Program-made: the position numbers and the translations under genes
Notes under the pieces: model-generated
Told to the model about the DNA's origin: nothing
Databases searched by the model: none
What the model saw: only the letters and a program-made list of their open reading frames with translations
In this document: in pieces, positions 1 to 6,682 of the stretch
How positions within the stretch are numbered: position 1 is the stretch's first letter
How the letters are laid out: each line of letters opens with the position of its first letter
Assembly: GCA_031280325.1 (NCBI GenBank)
Contig: JAITGW010000202.1
Span: 1-6,771 of the forward strand
Reading direction: 5' to 3'
Origin: Oscillospiraceae bacterium
GTDB taxonomy: Bacteria; Bacillota; Clostridia; Oscillospirales; Oscillospiraceae
Length of the DNA: 6,771 nt

Positions 1-1586
1 TGCTCATCCGCGCTCGACGCGGCGCGCGCCCACGCCTGAATCGCCGTGGTGTAGTTTGTCACATCCTCAAGATCCTCTTCACGCATACCCCAGCGCGCAA
101 AGAACTTCTGGTCAACGCAAAGGCTCTTAATAAGGTACATGCCGACCTTCGCGGGATCAATCGTCGGAGCGAATGACCACAGCACAGCCTCATACCCCTC
201 TGTCGGCGCCCAGAACATATTCTGCTGAATCGTCGGAATGCTGTCTCGGCGCACAACGTCCACCTTCAGCCCGATCTCGGCGCAGTTTGCTTTGACGATA
301 TTTGCCGCCGCCTCATACGTATCCTCCGGCACGTTGAGCTGCACAGCGCGCTCCGCGCTCCAGCTCCCGTTGTCAAGCGCAGTCTGGAAATATTGTCTCG
401 CAAGCTCTATATCGCGCCGCGTTCCCTCGCCGGTATAGTACGGATACGTCGGCATGACGAGCGACGCGCCGCCTATAATTCCGCGTCCGCCATAGAGATT
501 GTCAAGGATAAACTGCTTGTCGATCGCGTAGTTCATCGCAAGGCGGACGTTTTTCGGCACCTGAGAGCAGTCAAAATTTATATCTATCTGCTGAATCACC
601 GTCGCGGACTCCACCATGTTAATCTGGGTGTTTCCGGCGTAGAACTGCGCGTCCTCGAATGATACGCCGGGATACGCCACGTCAAGGTCGCCGGCGATGA
701 TTTTCGAGCCGATTTGGTTCTGGTCGCTTATATACTGGAACATGATATACTTAAATTGCGGACCCTCCGCGCCGTAACCGTAATATTTGTCGAAAGCCTC
801 AAGCTTTGTATAGGAATCAAGGCTGTCCTCGACAAATTTGCACGGTCCGGAGCCAACCGGCGCCTTCCAGAAGTCGAGCCCGTCGTAAAGAACGGTGACG
901 TCATCCATCATTGTGCCGTCCGGATTGGTGAAATAATGCTTCGGGAATACCGTGAGATAGGACAGGACGCTCATCGAAAAGCTCCATTTGTTGTATACGT
1001 CGTTGAGGTGTATGATAAACGTGTGATCGTCCACATACTCAACGTTTGCCGAATCCTCGCTCAGCTCGTCGCCGGTGTCGGGATCAACGCCTTCAAGATA
1101 CGGACAGATTTTCGTCGTAACGTCCAGGTCGTGCAGCTCCGCGTTACAGACAGCCTTAATCGTCCAGACCCAGTCAGCCGCGGTAACGGGCGTTCCGTCG
1201 TGGAACCAGCTCTCGCGCAGGCGGATTGTCAGCGCTTTGCCGTCCTCGCTCCATTCCCAGCTCTCGGCGGCGCGTGGCTCGATCTCACCCTTGCCGTTGA
1301 TGAAGATGAGCTTATCCCAGATCGCGTCGTTCGTGATCATGAGGCGAGTCGTCGTCGCTCTGTAGAAATTATACTGTCCGTTGGGCGACCCGTTCATGCC
1401 GAAAACAATCGTCCCATCCTTGTCAACGACGCGCGTGACCGGCTCCACCGTCTGAACAATCGTATCAGGCGTGGTTGCGTCCGGCGGCGGCGAGGGATCC
1501 GCGTTTTCCTTCTTCGCGCAGCCTGAAAACAGTGCCGCCATGAGCGCGCATACAAGCAGCAGCGACAAAATTCTTCTTTGCTTCAT
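1..1586 (-). CDS. ABC importer solute-binding lipoprotein, family 5 (peptide/oligopeptide type), C terminus cut by window edge
   Basis: This is the extracytoplasmic receptor that would capture substrate and hand it to the two permeases encoded just upstream. The frame is open from an ATG at 1586 to the left edge, giving 528 visible residues, close to the usual 500-560 of the family, so only a short tail should be missing. Residues 1-22 form a lipoprotein signal (basic KQRR, hydrophobic core, then LFSGC) with C23 as the lipidation site; Phe at -3 of the lipobox is slightly unusual. A Pro/Thr-rich linker follows. The family 5 pattern is clear at about residues 89-141: IWDKL, an EIEPRAAESWEWSEDGK stretch, LTIRLRESWFHDGTP, then TAADWVW. 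An upstream ATG at 1592 is followed at once by a stop, and an AGGTGA site 8 bases before 1586 fixes the start. The ligand cannot be told from sequence; peptide, opine or nickel are all possible in this family. Confidence 0.9.
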   Translation of the reverse strand, partial: MKQRRILSLLLVCALMAALFSGCAKKENADPSPPPDATTPDTIVQTVEPVTRVVDKDGTIVFGMNGSPNGQYNFYRATTTRLMITNDAIWDKLIFINGKGEIEPRAAESWEWSEDGKALTIRLRESWFHDGTPVTAADWVWTIKAVCNAELHDLDVTTKICPYLEGVDPDTGDELSEDSANVEYVDDHTFIIHLNDVYNKWSFSMSVLSYLTVFPKHYFTNPDGTMMDDVTVLYDGLDFWKAPVGSGPCKFVEDSLDSYTKLEAFDKYYGYGAEGPQFKYIMFQYISDQNQIGSKIIAGDLDVAYPGVSFEDAQFYAGNTQINMVESATVIQQIDINFDCSQVPKNVRLAMNYAIDKQFILDNLYGGRGIIGGASLVMPTYPYYTGEGTRRDIELARQYFQTALDNGSWSAERAVQLNVPEDTYEAAANIVKANCAEIGLKVDVVRRDSIPTIQQNMFWAPTEGYEAVLWSFAPTIDPAKVGMYLIKSLCVDQKFFARWGMREEDLEDVTNYTTAIQAWARAASSADE

Positions 1587-1594
1587 TTCATAAA

Positions 1595-1600
1595 TCACCT
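1595..1600 (-). promoter_or_regulatory. Ribosome binding site deciding the lipoprotein start
   Basis: The minus strand reads AGGTGA, then 8 bases, then ATG at 1586. An earlier ATG at 1592-1590 is a dead end because ATG AAA is followed by TGA, so this site and spacing select 1586. Confidence 0.75.
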
Positions 1601-1621
1601 TTCTTTTTTGATTTTTGCGGG

Positions 1622-1668
1622 GGTTATATCAACCACCGCCGCAATGCGCGGCGGCAATCTTTGTGGTT
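1622..1668 (-). repeat. Intercistronic GC hairpin between the DppC-like and binding-protein genes
   Basis: The core is a perfect 7-bp stem, CCGCCGC (1636-1642) and GCGGCGG (1648-1654), with a 5-base loop. An outer 6-bp pair, AACCAC (1631-1636) with GTGGTT (1663-1668), can enclose it and touches the DppC-like stop codon. AACC at 1631-1634 could instead pair with GGTT at 1622-1625, so the outer stem has a competitor. No U-tract follows on the minus strand, so it does not look like a terminator. A role as an mRNA stabiliser or processing site is an inference. Confidence 0.55.
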
Positions 1669-2536
1669 ATCGCCTCGCGATTTTCGGGTCATAGGAGTCG
1701 CGTATTCCCTCGCCCAAACAGTTGACTGATACGATCACGGCAACAAGACAAACCGCGGCGGGAAGCCACATCCACATCTGGTTGACCATGACGTTCATCT
1801 GCGTCGCAAGATAGATCTGCCTGCCCCAGCTTGTTGCGATTCCGACGCCGAGAAACGCCAGCGACGTTTCCATCATCACGGACATTGATATCCGAAACGG
1901 CAGACTGACGAGTATAGGCGTGATCGAGTTGAGAAACACGTCCGTGAACATTATCCTCGCGTTGCTTTTGCCCATGGCGCGCGCCGCCTCGACATATTCG
2001 CTGTTCATAACCGTGATAACCGTGCTGTAAAGTATCTTCGCCGTGCCCGGCCAGCTGAGAATCCCCAGCGCGACAACCACAAGCCCGGCGCTCACCCGCT
2101 GGAACACCGCCACAAGCAGAAGCAGCAGCACTATCATCGGAAACGAAAGGAACAAGTCGGCCGCGCGGTTAACCGCCGCTCCGACCTTGCCTTGATAAAA
2201 ACCGGCGGCAAGCCCGAGCGGAATGCCGATGAGCATTGTCAAAAGCGAAGTTCCAAGGCCCACGAGCAGCGAGACGCGCCCGCCGACGATAAGCTTTGAA
2301 AAACAGTCCTGAAACGCGGTGTCAAGCCCTAAAATATGCTCTTTCGACGGCGCCTTGTTCGTTATGAAATACACCTGCTCTGCGTCAAGCTTAAAAAACA
2401 GCGGCGCAAGGAAAATCGCCAGCACGATAAGCGAGAAGAGGCAGAAGCCGAACATACCCTTTGGGCTGCGAACAAAGCTGTACAGAAAGCCCTTTTTCGC
2501 GTTTTCAAGTCGCGCCCCGCGTGATTTCTTTTTCAT
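1667..2536 (-). CDS. ABC importer inner-membrane permease, DppC/OppC type
   Basis: This is the second transmembrane subunit of a peptide/nickel-type (PepT family) ABC importer, expected to pair with the DppB-like protein encoded just upstream. It has 289 residues, normal for DppC. A basic N terminus leads into a first membrane segment at about 29-49. The family signature HILGLDTAFQDCFSKL followed by GGRVSLLVG sits at about 67-93, and several further hydrophobic spans follow. The EAA loop that contacts the ATPase is MNSEYVEAARAMG, starting at 177. ETSLAFLGVGIATSWG lies at 223-238 and the tail GEGIRDSYDPKIARR is typical. The open frame extends 21 codons further upstream into the preceding gene, but a strong GGGAGGTG site points to the ATG at 2536 (MKKKSRGARL). 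It starts 13 bases after the DppB-like stop, consistent with co-translation. Substrate specificity cannot be assigned. Confidence 0.94.
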   Translation of the reverse strand: MKKKSRGARLENAKKGFLYSFVRSPKGMFGFCLFSLIVLAIFLAPLFFKLDAEQVYFITNKAPSKEHILGLDTAFQDCFSKLIVGGRVSLLVGLGTSLLTMLIGIPLGLAAGFYQGKVGAAVNRAADLFLSFPMIVLLLLLVAVFQRVSAGLVVVALGILSWPGTAKILYSTVITVMNSEYVEAARAMGKSNARIMFTDVFLNSITPILVSLPFRISMSVMMETSLAFLGVGIATSWGRQIYLATQMNVMVNQMWMWLPAAVCLVAVIVSVNCLGEGIRDSYDPKIARR

Positions 2537-2542
2537 CTCCCG

Positions 2543-2550
2543 CACCTCCC
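2543..2550 (-). promoter_or_regulatory. Strong ribosome binding site for the DppC-like gene
   Basis: The minus strand reads GGGAGGTG with CGGGAG before the ATG at 2536. It overlaps the last base of the DppB-like TAG stop (2552-2550), and it argues against the upstream in-frame ATG at 2599. Confidence 0.8.
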
Positions 2551-3503
2551 TAATACACGACGCGCGGGTCAAGCGCGGAATACACAAGGTCAAGCGCAAG
2601 GTTTATCGCCAGCACGACGATGACCTGAATCGTCACGATCCCCATGATAACCGGCACGTCCGCCGGTGCGTTAACCGCGTTCACAAGCGCGCGGCCAAGT
2701 CCGTTAATCGTGAAAATCTGCTCGACAACCACAGATCCGCCGACAAGCATAGGCATGGTAAGCCCGATTTGCGCGACAACGGGAATTGCCGAATTGCGGA
2801 AAACGTGGCGGAATATCACGCGCGTCTCTGAAATGCCCTTTGATCGCGCCGTTTTTATGTATTCCGCGTTCATAACGTCAAGCATAGAGCCGCGAACCTG
2901 CTTTACAACGGGTCCGATCATAGTGAGCGCGACGCACGTCACCGGAAGTATCATTTGGACGGCATACGGATACTTGCTGGCCGCGGAGACCATTGACGGT
3001 AAAAACTGAAGCTTCGCGGCAAACACGAACACCAGAAATATCGCGACAATGAATCCCGGGATCGACACGCCGACGAATGTGAGCAGGCTTGCGATATTGT
3101 CCGCGATTCCGCCCGGCCTCATCGCGGCGAACATTCCCAGCGGAACGGCGATGAGGATCGCGGCGACAAGCGCGCTGACCGTCAGCGAAAGCGTCGGCGC
3201 AAGCTTTGCGCCGATGACCTCTGTAACCGCGGTGGCGGTGTTTTGATACGTATGGCTCCACGTGCCGTCAAACAGCGTTCCGAGCCAGATGAAATATCGC
3301 GCGCCAAGCGGCTGATCCAGCCCGTATTTCGCGTATATCTCAAGCTTATGCTCCGGCGAGATCATGCCGTATTCCATGACGTACTTTGCAATGTCGCTGT
3401 CGGCATACGTCGGCAAAAATGACAGCAGCAAAAACAATACAAACGTCAGAATCAGAAACAGTACGGCGGAAACCAGGATACGCTTTGTAATGAATTTCAG
3501 CAT
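2550..3503 (-). CDS. ABC importer inner-membrane permease, DppB/OppB type
   Basis: This is the first transmembrane subunit of the same PepT-family importer. It has 317 residues, the usual DppB length. MLKFITKRIL leads into a first membrane span at about 9-30, followed by a large external loop with the family block YGLDQPLGARYFIWLGTL (60-77) and LAPTLSLTVS (101-110). More membrane spans follow at about 110-128, 136-160 and 183-200. The cytoplasmic EAA loop, MNAEYIKTARSKG, begins at 211. VEQIFTINGLGRALVNAV (259-276) and the ending ALDPRVVY are also characteristic. Two usual motifs deviate: DGTWSHTY stands where GDLGxS is common, and ADVP where RDYP is common. An in-frame ATG at 3539 would add 12 residues that do not resemble the family; 3503 gives the standard N terminus. 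Its ribosome site is weak (GGTG, 5 bases from ATG) and lies next to a large hairpin. Confidence 0.94.
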   Translation of the reverse strand: MLKFITKRILVSAVLFLILTFVLFLLLSFLPTYADSDIAKYVMEYGMISPEHKLEIYAKYGLDQPLGARYFIWLGTLFDGTWSHTYQNTATAVTEVIGAKLAPTLSLTVSALVAAILIAVPLGMFAAMRPGGIADNIASLLTFVGVSIPGFIVAIFLVFVFAAKLQFLPSMVSAASKYPYAVQMILPVTCVALTMIGPVVKQVRGSMLDVMNAEYIKTARSKGISETRVIFRHVFRNSAIPVVAQIGLTMPMLVGGSVVVEQIFTINGLGRALVNAVNAPADVPVIMGIVTIQVIVVLAINLALDLVYSALDPRVVY

Positions 3504-3524
3504 TATGCCACCAGACTTTCTGCC

Positions 3525-3568
3525 CGCAAAGCGCGGCAAGAAAAAACACAGAGCCGCCGCGCTTTGCG
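3525..3568 (-). repeat. Perfect 13-bp inverted repeat upstream of the DppB-like gene
   Basis: The arms are CGCAAAGCGCGGC (3525-3537) and GCCGCGCTTTGCG (3556-3568), separated by 18 bases. On the transcript the hairpin ends about 21 bases before the DppB-like ATG, just ahead of its weak ribosome site. A run of six U lies in the loop rather than after the stem, so it is not a standard terminator in this fold. It could tune translation or protect the mRNA of the transporter genes (inference). Confidence 0.7.
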
Positions 3569-3620
3569 TATTGAGTACGCCGGGATTTTGTCTCCGTCCA
3601 AACGGACAATACGCGCTCTG
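3541..3620 (-). terminator. Possible attenuator-like alternative stem followed by a U run
   Basis: On the minus strand, CAGAGC plus GCGTATTG (3620-3607) can pair with CAATACGC (3573-3566) and GCTCTG (3554-3549), leaving a loop of 33 bases and an 11-base bulge. TG and six T (3546-3541) follow at once. The bulge is the left arm of the 13-bp inverted repeat, so the two folds compete. A smaller stem, TTGTC..CGT with ACG..GACAA (3609-3588), competes as well. The bulge and long loop make this a poor classical terminator. The call is tentative. Confidence 0.3.
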
Positions 3621-3624
3621 TAAA

Positions 3625-5061
3625 CTACGTCTTTATCCGAAACACGTGTATATCGTAATACGAATCAAGCCCATATGCGGACGTGCCGCACAGCACGCCG
3701 CTGCCCTTGATTCCGATGTGAGGAACGTTTCCGCCGCCGGCTCCGTTGTTGACCACGGTCACGCCGGACTCAAACGTCTCAAAGCACTTGGCGATAACTC
3801 GCGCGTCGTGGGTGTACAGATACGAATACAGCCCGTATTCGGTGTTTATCGCGCGCTGAAGCGTGTCGTCAAGGTCTGTAAAGCTTGTCACCGCGACAAT
3901 CGGCGCGAAAATCTCCTCCGCGAACAGGCGCATATCGTCCGCGCAGTCGGCGACAATCGTCGGCTCGAGCCAGTTGCCCGCGCTCCTGCCCGCCGGAATT
4001 CCTCCGCCGCAGAGAACGCGCGCCCCCTTTGCCTTTGCGTCGTCTATCATCGCGAGAGCGCGCGCACGCGCCTCCGGCGTTATCATCGGACCCATCATAA
4101 CGTCGCCGTCAGCCTCCGGCACGCTGCCGAGCTTATATTTTTTCGCAACGTCCAGCGCAAGCGCGAGGAATTTGTCATACACATCCGCGTGAACAAACAC
4201 GCGGTTATAGTTTGCGCATACCTGTCCCGCGTTTGTGAATTTATACTCGACAATCGCCCACGCCGCCTCTTCAAGCTCGGCGTCCGGCATTATAATGCAC
4301 GGATTATTCCCGCCCAGCTCCAGTGAGTAGCTCTTAACCGAGGTCGAGCCCTGTCGCATAACCTGTTTGCCTGTCTCCGCAGAGCCGATGACCGTTATCA
4401 GGCGCGGAATCACGCTGCCGTTAAGCACAGGACCGAGTACGCTCGACGGACCCGCGAGTATGTTGACAATACCGTCCGGCATCCCGGCCTCGGCGCAGAG
4501 CTGCGCGATAAAAAGCGTCGCCAGCGGCGTATCGCTTGCCGGCTTTATTACGACGGCGCAGCCCGACGCGACAGCGGGAGGCAGCTTGCAGCTCAGCATG
4601 AGCAGCGGATAATTCCATGCCAAATGCGCGACGACAACCCCAACGGGACGCCGCTCCACAACATTGTACGAGCCGCCGAGCGTTCCGTATTGATCGGGGA
4701 TAGATTCGCCGGAGACGTGCCTGACCTCCTCCATAAAATAATCAAACGTTCCGGTCATCATGAAAAAGTCCATCACCGCTTCGCCGTGCGGCTTGCCGGT
4801 CTCAAGCTTGTCAAGCTCGATGATTTTATCCATGTTCTCAACGAGCTTCGCTTTCAGTGCCGCAAGCCATGAGATCCGCTCCGTCATCGAGCGGAATTTG
4901 TTCGCTTTGAAAGCTTTCGCGGCCGCGTTCAGCGCCTCCTCCGCCTGTGAGGCATCCGCGCCGTTAAAGCTGTCAACAAGCTCGCCCGTGGCGGGATTAT
5001 ACACCTCCACCACCGCGCCCCGGCCTTCGGCAAGCTTCCCTCCGATATACTGTTTGTACAT
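3625..5061 (-). CDS. NAD(P)-dependent aldehyde dehydrogenase (ALDH superfamily, succinate-semialdehyde-dehydrogenase-like)
   Basis: This is a cytoplasmic enzyme oxidising an aldehyde to a carboxylic acid with NAD(P)+. Its 478 residues match the family's usual length and all core elements are present. They are NPATGE (22-27), WNYP with the oxyanion Asn at 150, KPAS at 173-176 with the coenzyme-binding Lys, and the Rossmann GSAETG loop (226-231). LELGG gives the general-base Glu at 248, GQVC gives the catalytic Cys at 282 (the standard spacing of 34), and EEIF has the ribose-binding Glu at 383. Ser after KPA, as in GabD, suggests NADP+ may be accepted (inference). The ending SAYGLDSYYDIHVFRIK resembles semialdehyde dehydrogenases, but the usual GREG before it is replaced by VLCGT. 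Ala replaces Gly in EEIFGP. The start at 5061 has a strong AGGAGG site 7 bases upstream. It follows the desulfidase gene after 65 bases; the true substrate is unknown. Confidence 0.95.
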   Translation of the reverse strand: MYKQYIGGKLAEGRGAVVEVYNPATGELVDSFNGADASQAEEALNAAAKAFKANKFRSMTERISWLAALKAKLVENMDKIIELDKLETGKPHGEAVMDFFMMTGTFDYFMEEVRHVSGESIPDQYGTLGGSYNVVERRPVGVVVAHLAWNYPLLMLSCKLPPAVASGCAVVIKPASDTPLATLFIAQLCAEAGMPDGIVNILAGPSSVLGPVLNGSVIPRLITVIGSAETGKQVMRQGSTSVKSYSLELGGNNPCIIMPDAELEEAAWAIVEYKFTNAGQVCANYNRVFVHADVYDKFLALALDVAKKYKLGSVPEADGDVMMGPMITPEARARALAMIDDAKAKGARVLCGGGIPAGRSAGNWLEPTIVADCADDMRLFAEEIFAPIVAVTSFTDLDDTLQRAINTEYGLYSYLYTHDARVIAKCFETFESGVTVVNNGAGGGNVPHIGIKGSGVLCGTSAYGLDSYYDIHVFRIKT

Positions 5062-5098
5062 TGCGTTTCCTCCTCATTTATGAAATATTAAATGCCAT

Positions 5099-5112
5099 GC
5101 CGCGCGTGCGGC
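5099..5112 (-). repeat. Small GC hairpin between desulfidase and aldehyde dehydrogenase genes
   Basis: GCCGC (5099-5103) pairs with GCGGC (5108-5112) across a 4-base loop. On the minus strand AT-rich sequence follows, but there is no clean U-tract, so it is more likely an intercistronic hairpin than a terminator. A short AT stem (ATTTA 5076-5080 with TAAAT 5089-5093) lies between it and the next ribosome site. Confidence 0.4.
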
Positions 5113-5126
5113 TTTAAGAAACCCTG

Positions 5127-6602
5127 TCAGTTTTCCGATATGATTTTCAAAATTTCCCGGTCGGTCTCCCTCATGCCGCAGCTTGCAAGCTGCCCCACAT
5201 TTGCGATCGTATTATCAACCCCTTTTGTAAGAATTCCGTCGCCGCCAAAAAACTGCCAATTCCCCTCGGTAAACATACTGTTCCCCAAAAGTCCCGCCAT
5301 GAACGACACGGCGATTTTCGCGGCGCATGATGGCTTCGCCCCGTCACACACAATGCCGGACACTGTCGCCAGCGTATTTACAATCGTATGCGCAATCGCC
5401 TCATAATCCCCGCCCTGGAGATAGGACACTCCGGCTGCGGCGCCGCAGCACGCGCTGACCGCGCCGCAGAACGCGCTGAGCTTACCGATGCCGGTTTTCT
5501 GATGCACGGTCACCAAATCGGCAACGATGAGCGCCCGGTACAGCTCATCCTCCGTGCTGTTCATTTCTCTGGCATATACTATCACCGGAACAGAGGCCGC
5601 GATACCCTGGTTCCCGCTGCCCGAAAGAACGATTACCGGCATTTCGCACCCGCTCATGCGCGCGTCGCTCCCCGCCGCCGCCGCCGCCGCCGCACGGATC
5701 TTTATGTCATCTCCAAATGCGAGCAGCAGCGCGCGCCCGACGTTTGCTCCCCAGTCATGCTCGAGTCCCTCCATAGCGATCGCATAGTTATACTCAACCT
5801 GCCGCGCAAGAAGCGGTCGAAGCTCCACAAGATCCGCGGTGTCGGCAAAATGTACGATGTCCTCAATGTCCAGCAGACTGTAGTCAGGCGCGGACTGCTC
5901 CTGCGGAGCGTCCTCGTCAAGCTCAAAAATCAGCTTTCCGTTTTTCTCAATCCACGTAACGCGCGTGTGCCCGTCCTCGACGACGACGCGCGCATACTCG
6001 TCTCCGCAATACGCGGTTATAGCGATGTACAGAAGCTTTTCAACGTCCGCCAGCACAAGCTCCAGCTCATGAGAGTTAATATACGGCGTTATCTCCTCGC
6101 GCTGCTCCGGCGTAAGCTCCGACAATATCTCAAGCCCTCGCGCCGCCGAAGCGGAAAGAAATCCCGCGGCGGCGGCCGTGCGTATTCCCTTGAGTCCGCC
6201 GGTGTTTGGCACGACAACGCTCTTCGTGTTTTTTACGATATTCCCGCTGACCTCAATCAGTCCCCGCTCCGGCGTACTGCCGAGAACCTCGGCGGCGCGC
6301 GCGGCAACAAACGCAATGGCGGACGGCTCCGTACATCCGATGGCGGGGATCAGCTCTTCTGTGAGTATCCTCGTGTATGTATCCGCCTTGCCGTCCTTTT
6401 TGTCCGTTACAACATCCGCAATATCTCCGATGTTGCAGCCCATATGCGCGCATATCTTCACCAGAACTTCGAGCGCGACCGGCTGATTGCGGCTCAGCTT
6501 TGCCATCGTCGCAGAGCCGATGCCCGCCGCCTCTTTAAGGTCTTTTTTCCTTATTCCGCGGTCTATCAGCAGCTTGAACAGCTTGTTATAGCTAATAGTC
6601 AC
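5127..6602 (-). CDS. cyuA: Helix-turn-helix / L-cysteine desulfidase (CyuA/YhaM, UPF0597) fusion protein
   Basis: The family splits L-cysteine into pyruvate, ammonia and sulfide using a [4Fe-4S] cluster, in the cytoplasm. Here 491 residues compare with about 430 for the single-domain enzyme; the excess is an N-terminal Cro/C1-type helix-turn-helix (about 4-65). Its helices are YNKLFKLLIDRG, KKDLKEAAG, the recognition helix near GSATMAKLSRNQ (29-40), and LEVLVKICAHMGC. The enzyme begins near residue 74 with EELIPAIGCTEP (Cys90), then VVPNTGGLKGIR (about 130-141), DARMSGCEMPV (313-323), SGSGNQG (327-333), AFCGAV (Cys379) and VCDGAKPSCAAK (Cys419, Cys426). Cys90, Cys379 and Cys419 are the likely cluster ligands; the 379-419 spacing of 40 agrees with my recollection of the Methanocaldococcus enzyme. 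The start is GTG at 6602, with AGGTGG 7 bases upstream. In-frame ATGs at 6746 and 6662 lie in or before the promoter. No internal start could release the enzyme alone. Related Fe-S serine dehydratase activity is an alternative. Confidence 0.88.
   Translation of the reverse strand: MTISYNKLFKLLIDRGIRKKDLKEAAGIGSATMAKLSRNQPVALEVLVKICAHMGCNIGDIADVVTDKKDGKADTYTRILTEELIPAIGCTEPSAIAFVAARAAEVLGSTPERGLIEVSGNIVKNTKSVVVPNTGGLKGIRTAAAAGFLSASAARGLEILSELTPEQREEITPYINSHELELVLADVEKLLYIAITAYCGDEYARVVVEDGHTRVTWIEKNGKLIFELDEDAPQEQSAPDYSLLDIEDIVHFADTADLVELRPLLARQVEYNYAIAMEGLEHDWGANVGRALLLAFGDDIKIRAAAAAAAGSDARMSGCEMPVIVLSGSGNQGIAASVPVIVYAREMNSTEDELYRALIVADLVTVHQKTGIGKLSAFCGAVSACCGAAAGVSYLQGGDYEAIAHTIVNTLATVSGIVCDGAKPSCAAKIAVSFMAGLLGNSMFTEGNWQFFGGDGILTKGVDNTIANVGQLASCGMRETDREILKIISEN
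5673..5693 (-). repeat. Seven GCG codons in a row (polyalanine) inside the desulfidase gene
   Basis: The minus strand has seven consecutive GCG alanine codons (residues 304-310 of the fusion protein), just before the conserved DARMSG block. Small residues are usual here in the family, but the identical codons make a triplet repeat that could change length by slippage without breaking the frame. Confidence 0.7.
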
Positions 6603-6609
6603 AGGACAA

Positions 6610-6615
6610 CCACCT
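6610..6615 (-). promoter_or_regulatory. Ribosome binding site deciding the GTG start of the fusion gene
   Basis: The minus strand reads AGGTGG, 7 bases, then GTG at 6602. The resulting N terminus, (M)TISYNKLFKLLIDRG, is where this helix-turn-helix family normally begins. Neither upstream in-frame ATG has such a site. Confidence 0.75.
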
Positions 6616-6653
6616 CTTTTGCTCGAAAAATATATGCATTTGATATAATTTGA

Positions 6654-6682
6654 ACTATACATTGCTAAAATATTTAAGTCAA
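6654..6682 (-). promoter_or_regulatory. Sigma-A/sigma-70 type promoter for the gene cluster
   Basis: On the minus strand, TTGACT (6682-6677) and TATAGT (6659-6654) are separated by exactly 17 bases, five of six matches to consensus at each box. Transcription would start near 6647, giving a leader of about 45 bases, too short for a riboswitch. The surrounding sequence is much more AT-rich than the genes. No comparable promoter was seen in the gaps further along, so all five genes may depend on it. Confidence 0.8.

Noticed and set aside
714..1526. A 270-residue plus-strand open frame opposite the binding-protein gene
   Set aside because: The minus strand encodes a clear family 5 binding protein here; the antisense product shows no motif or plausible ribosome site.
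3346..3609. An 87-residue minus-strand frame overlapping the start of the DppB-like gene
   Set aside because: It lies mostly in another frame of the permease gene, includes the inverted repeat, has no ribosome site and shows no domain.
3364..4326. A 320-residue plus-strand open frame spanning parts of the permease and dehydrogenase genes
   Set aside because: It crosses two confidently identified opposite-strand genes and the hairpin region, has an Arg/His-rich composition and no recognisable domain.
6592..6639. A 15-residue upstream frame (ATG 6639 to TAG 6592) containing one Cys, overlapping the start of the fusion gene; considered as a cysteine-sensing leader peptide
   Set aside because: It has no ribosome site, begins only about 8 bases after the predicted transcription start, and has a single Cys codon with no attenuator hairpin after it.
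5388..6653. A 421-residue plus-strand open frame opposite the desulfidase fusion gene
   Set aside because: Its translation is rich in Arg, His and Ala with no family motifs; it runs through the promoter of the real gene. The minus-strand frame carries all conserved blocks, so this is a shadow of biased codon use.
6640..6671. A possible divergent plus-strand promoter (TTGATA with TAAAAT, or the TATAAT at 6644-6649)
   Set aside because: The spacing is 20 bases for the first pair, and TATAAT has no -35 box at 16-18 bases; AT-rich sequence makes such matches likely by chance.
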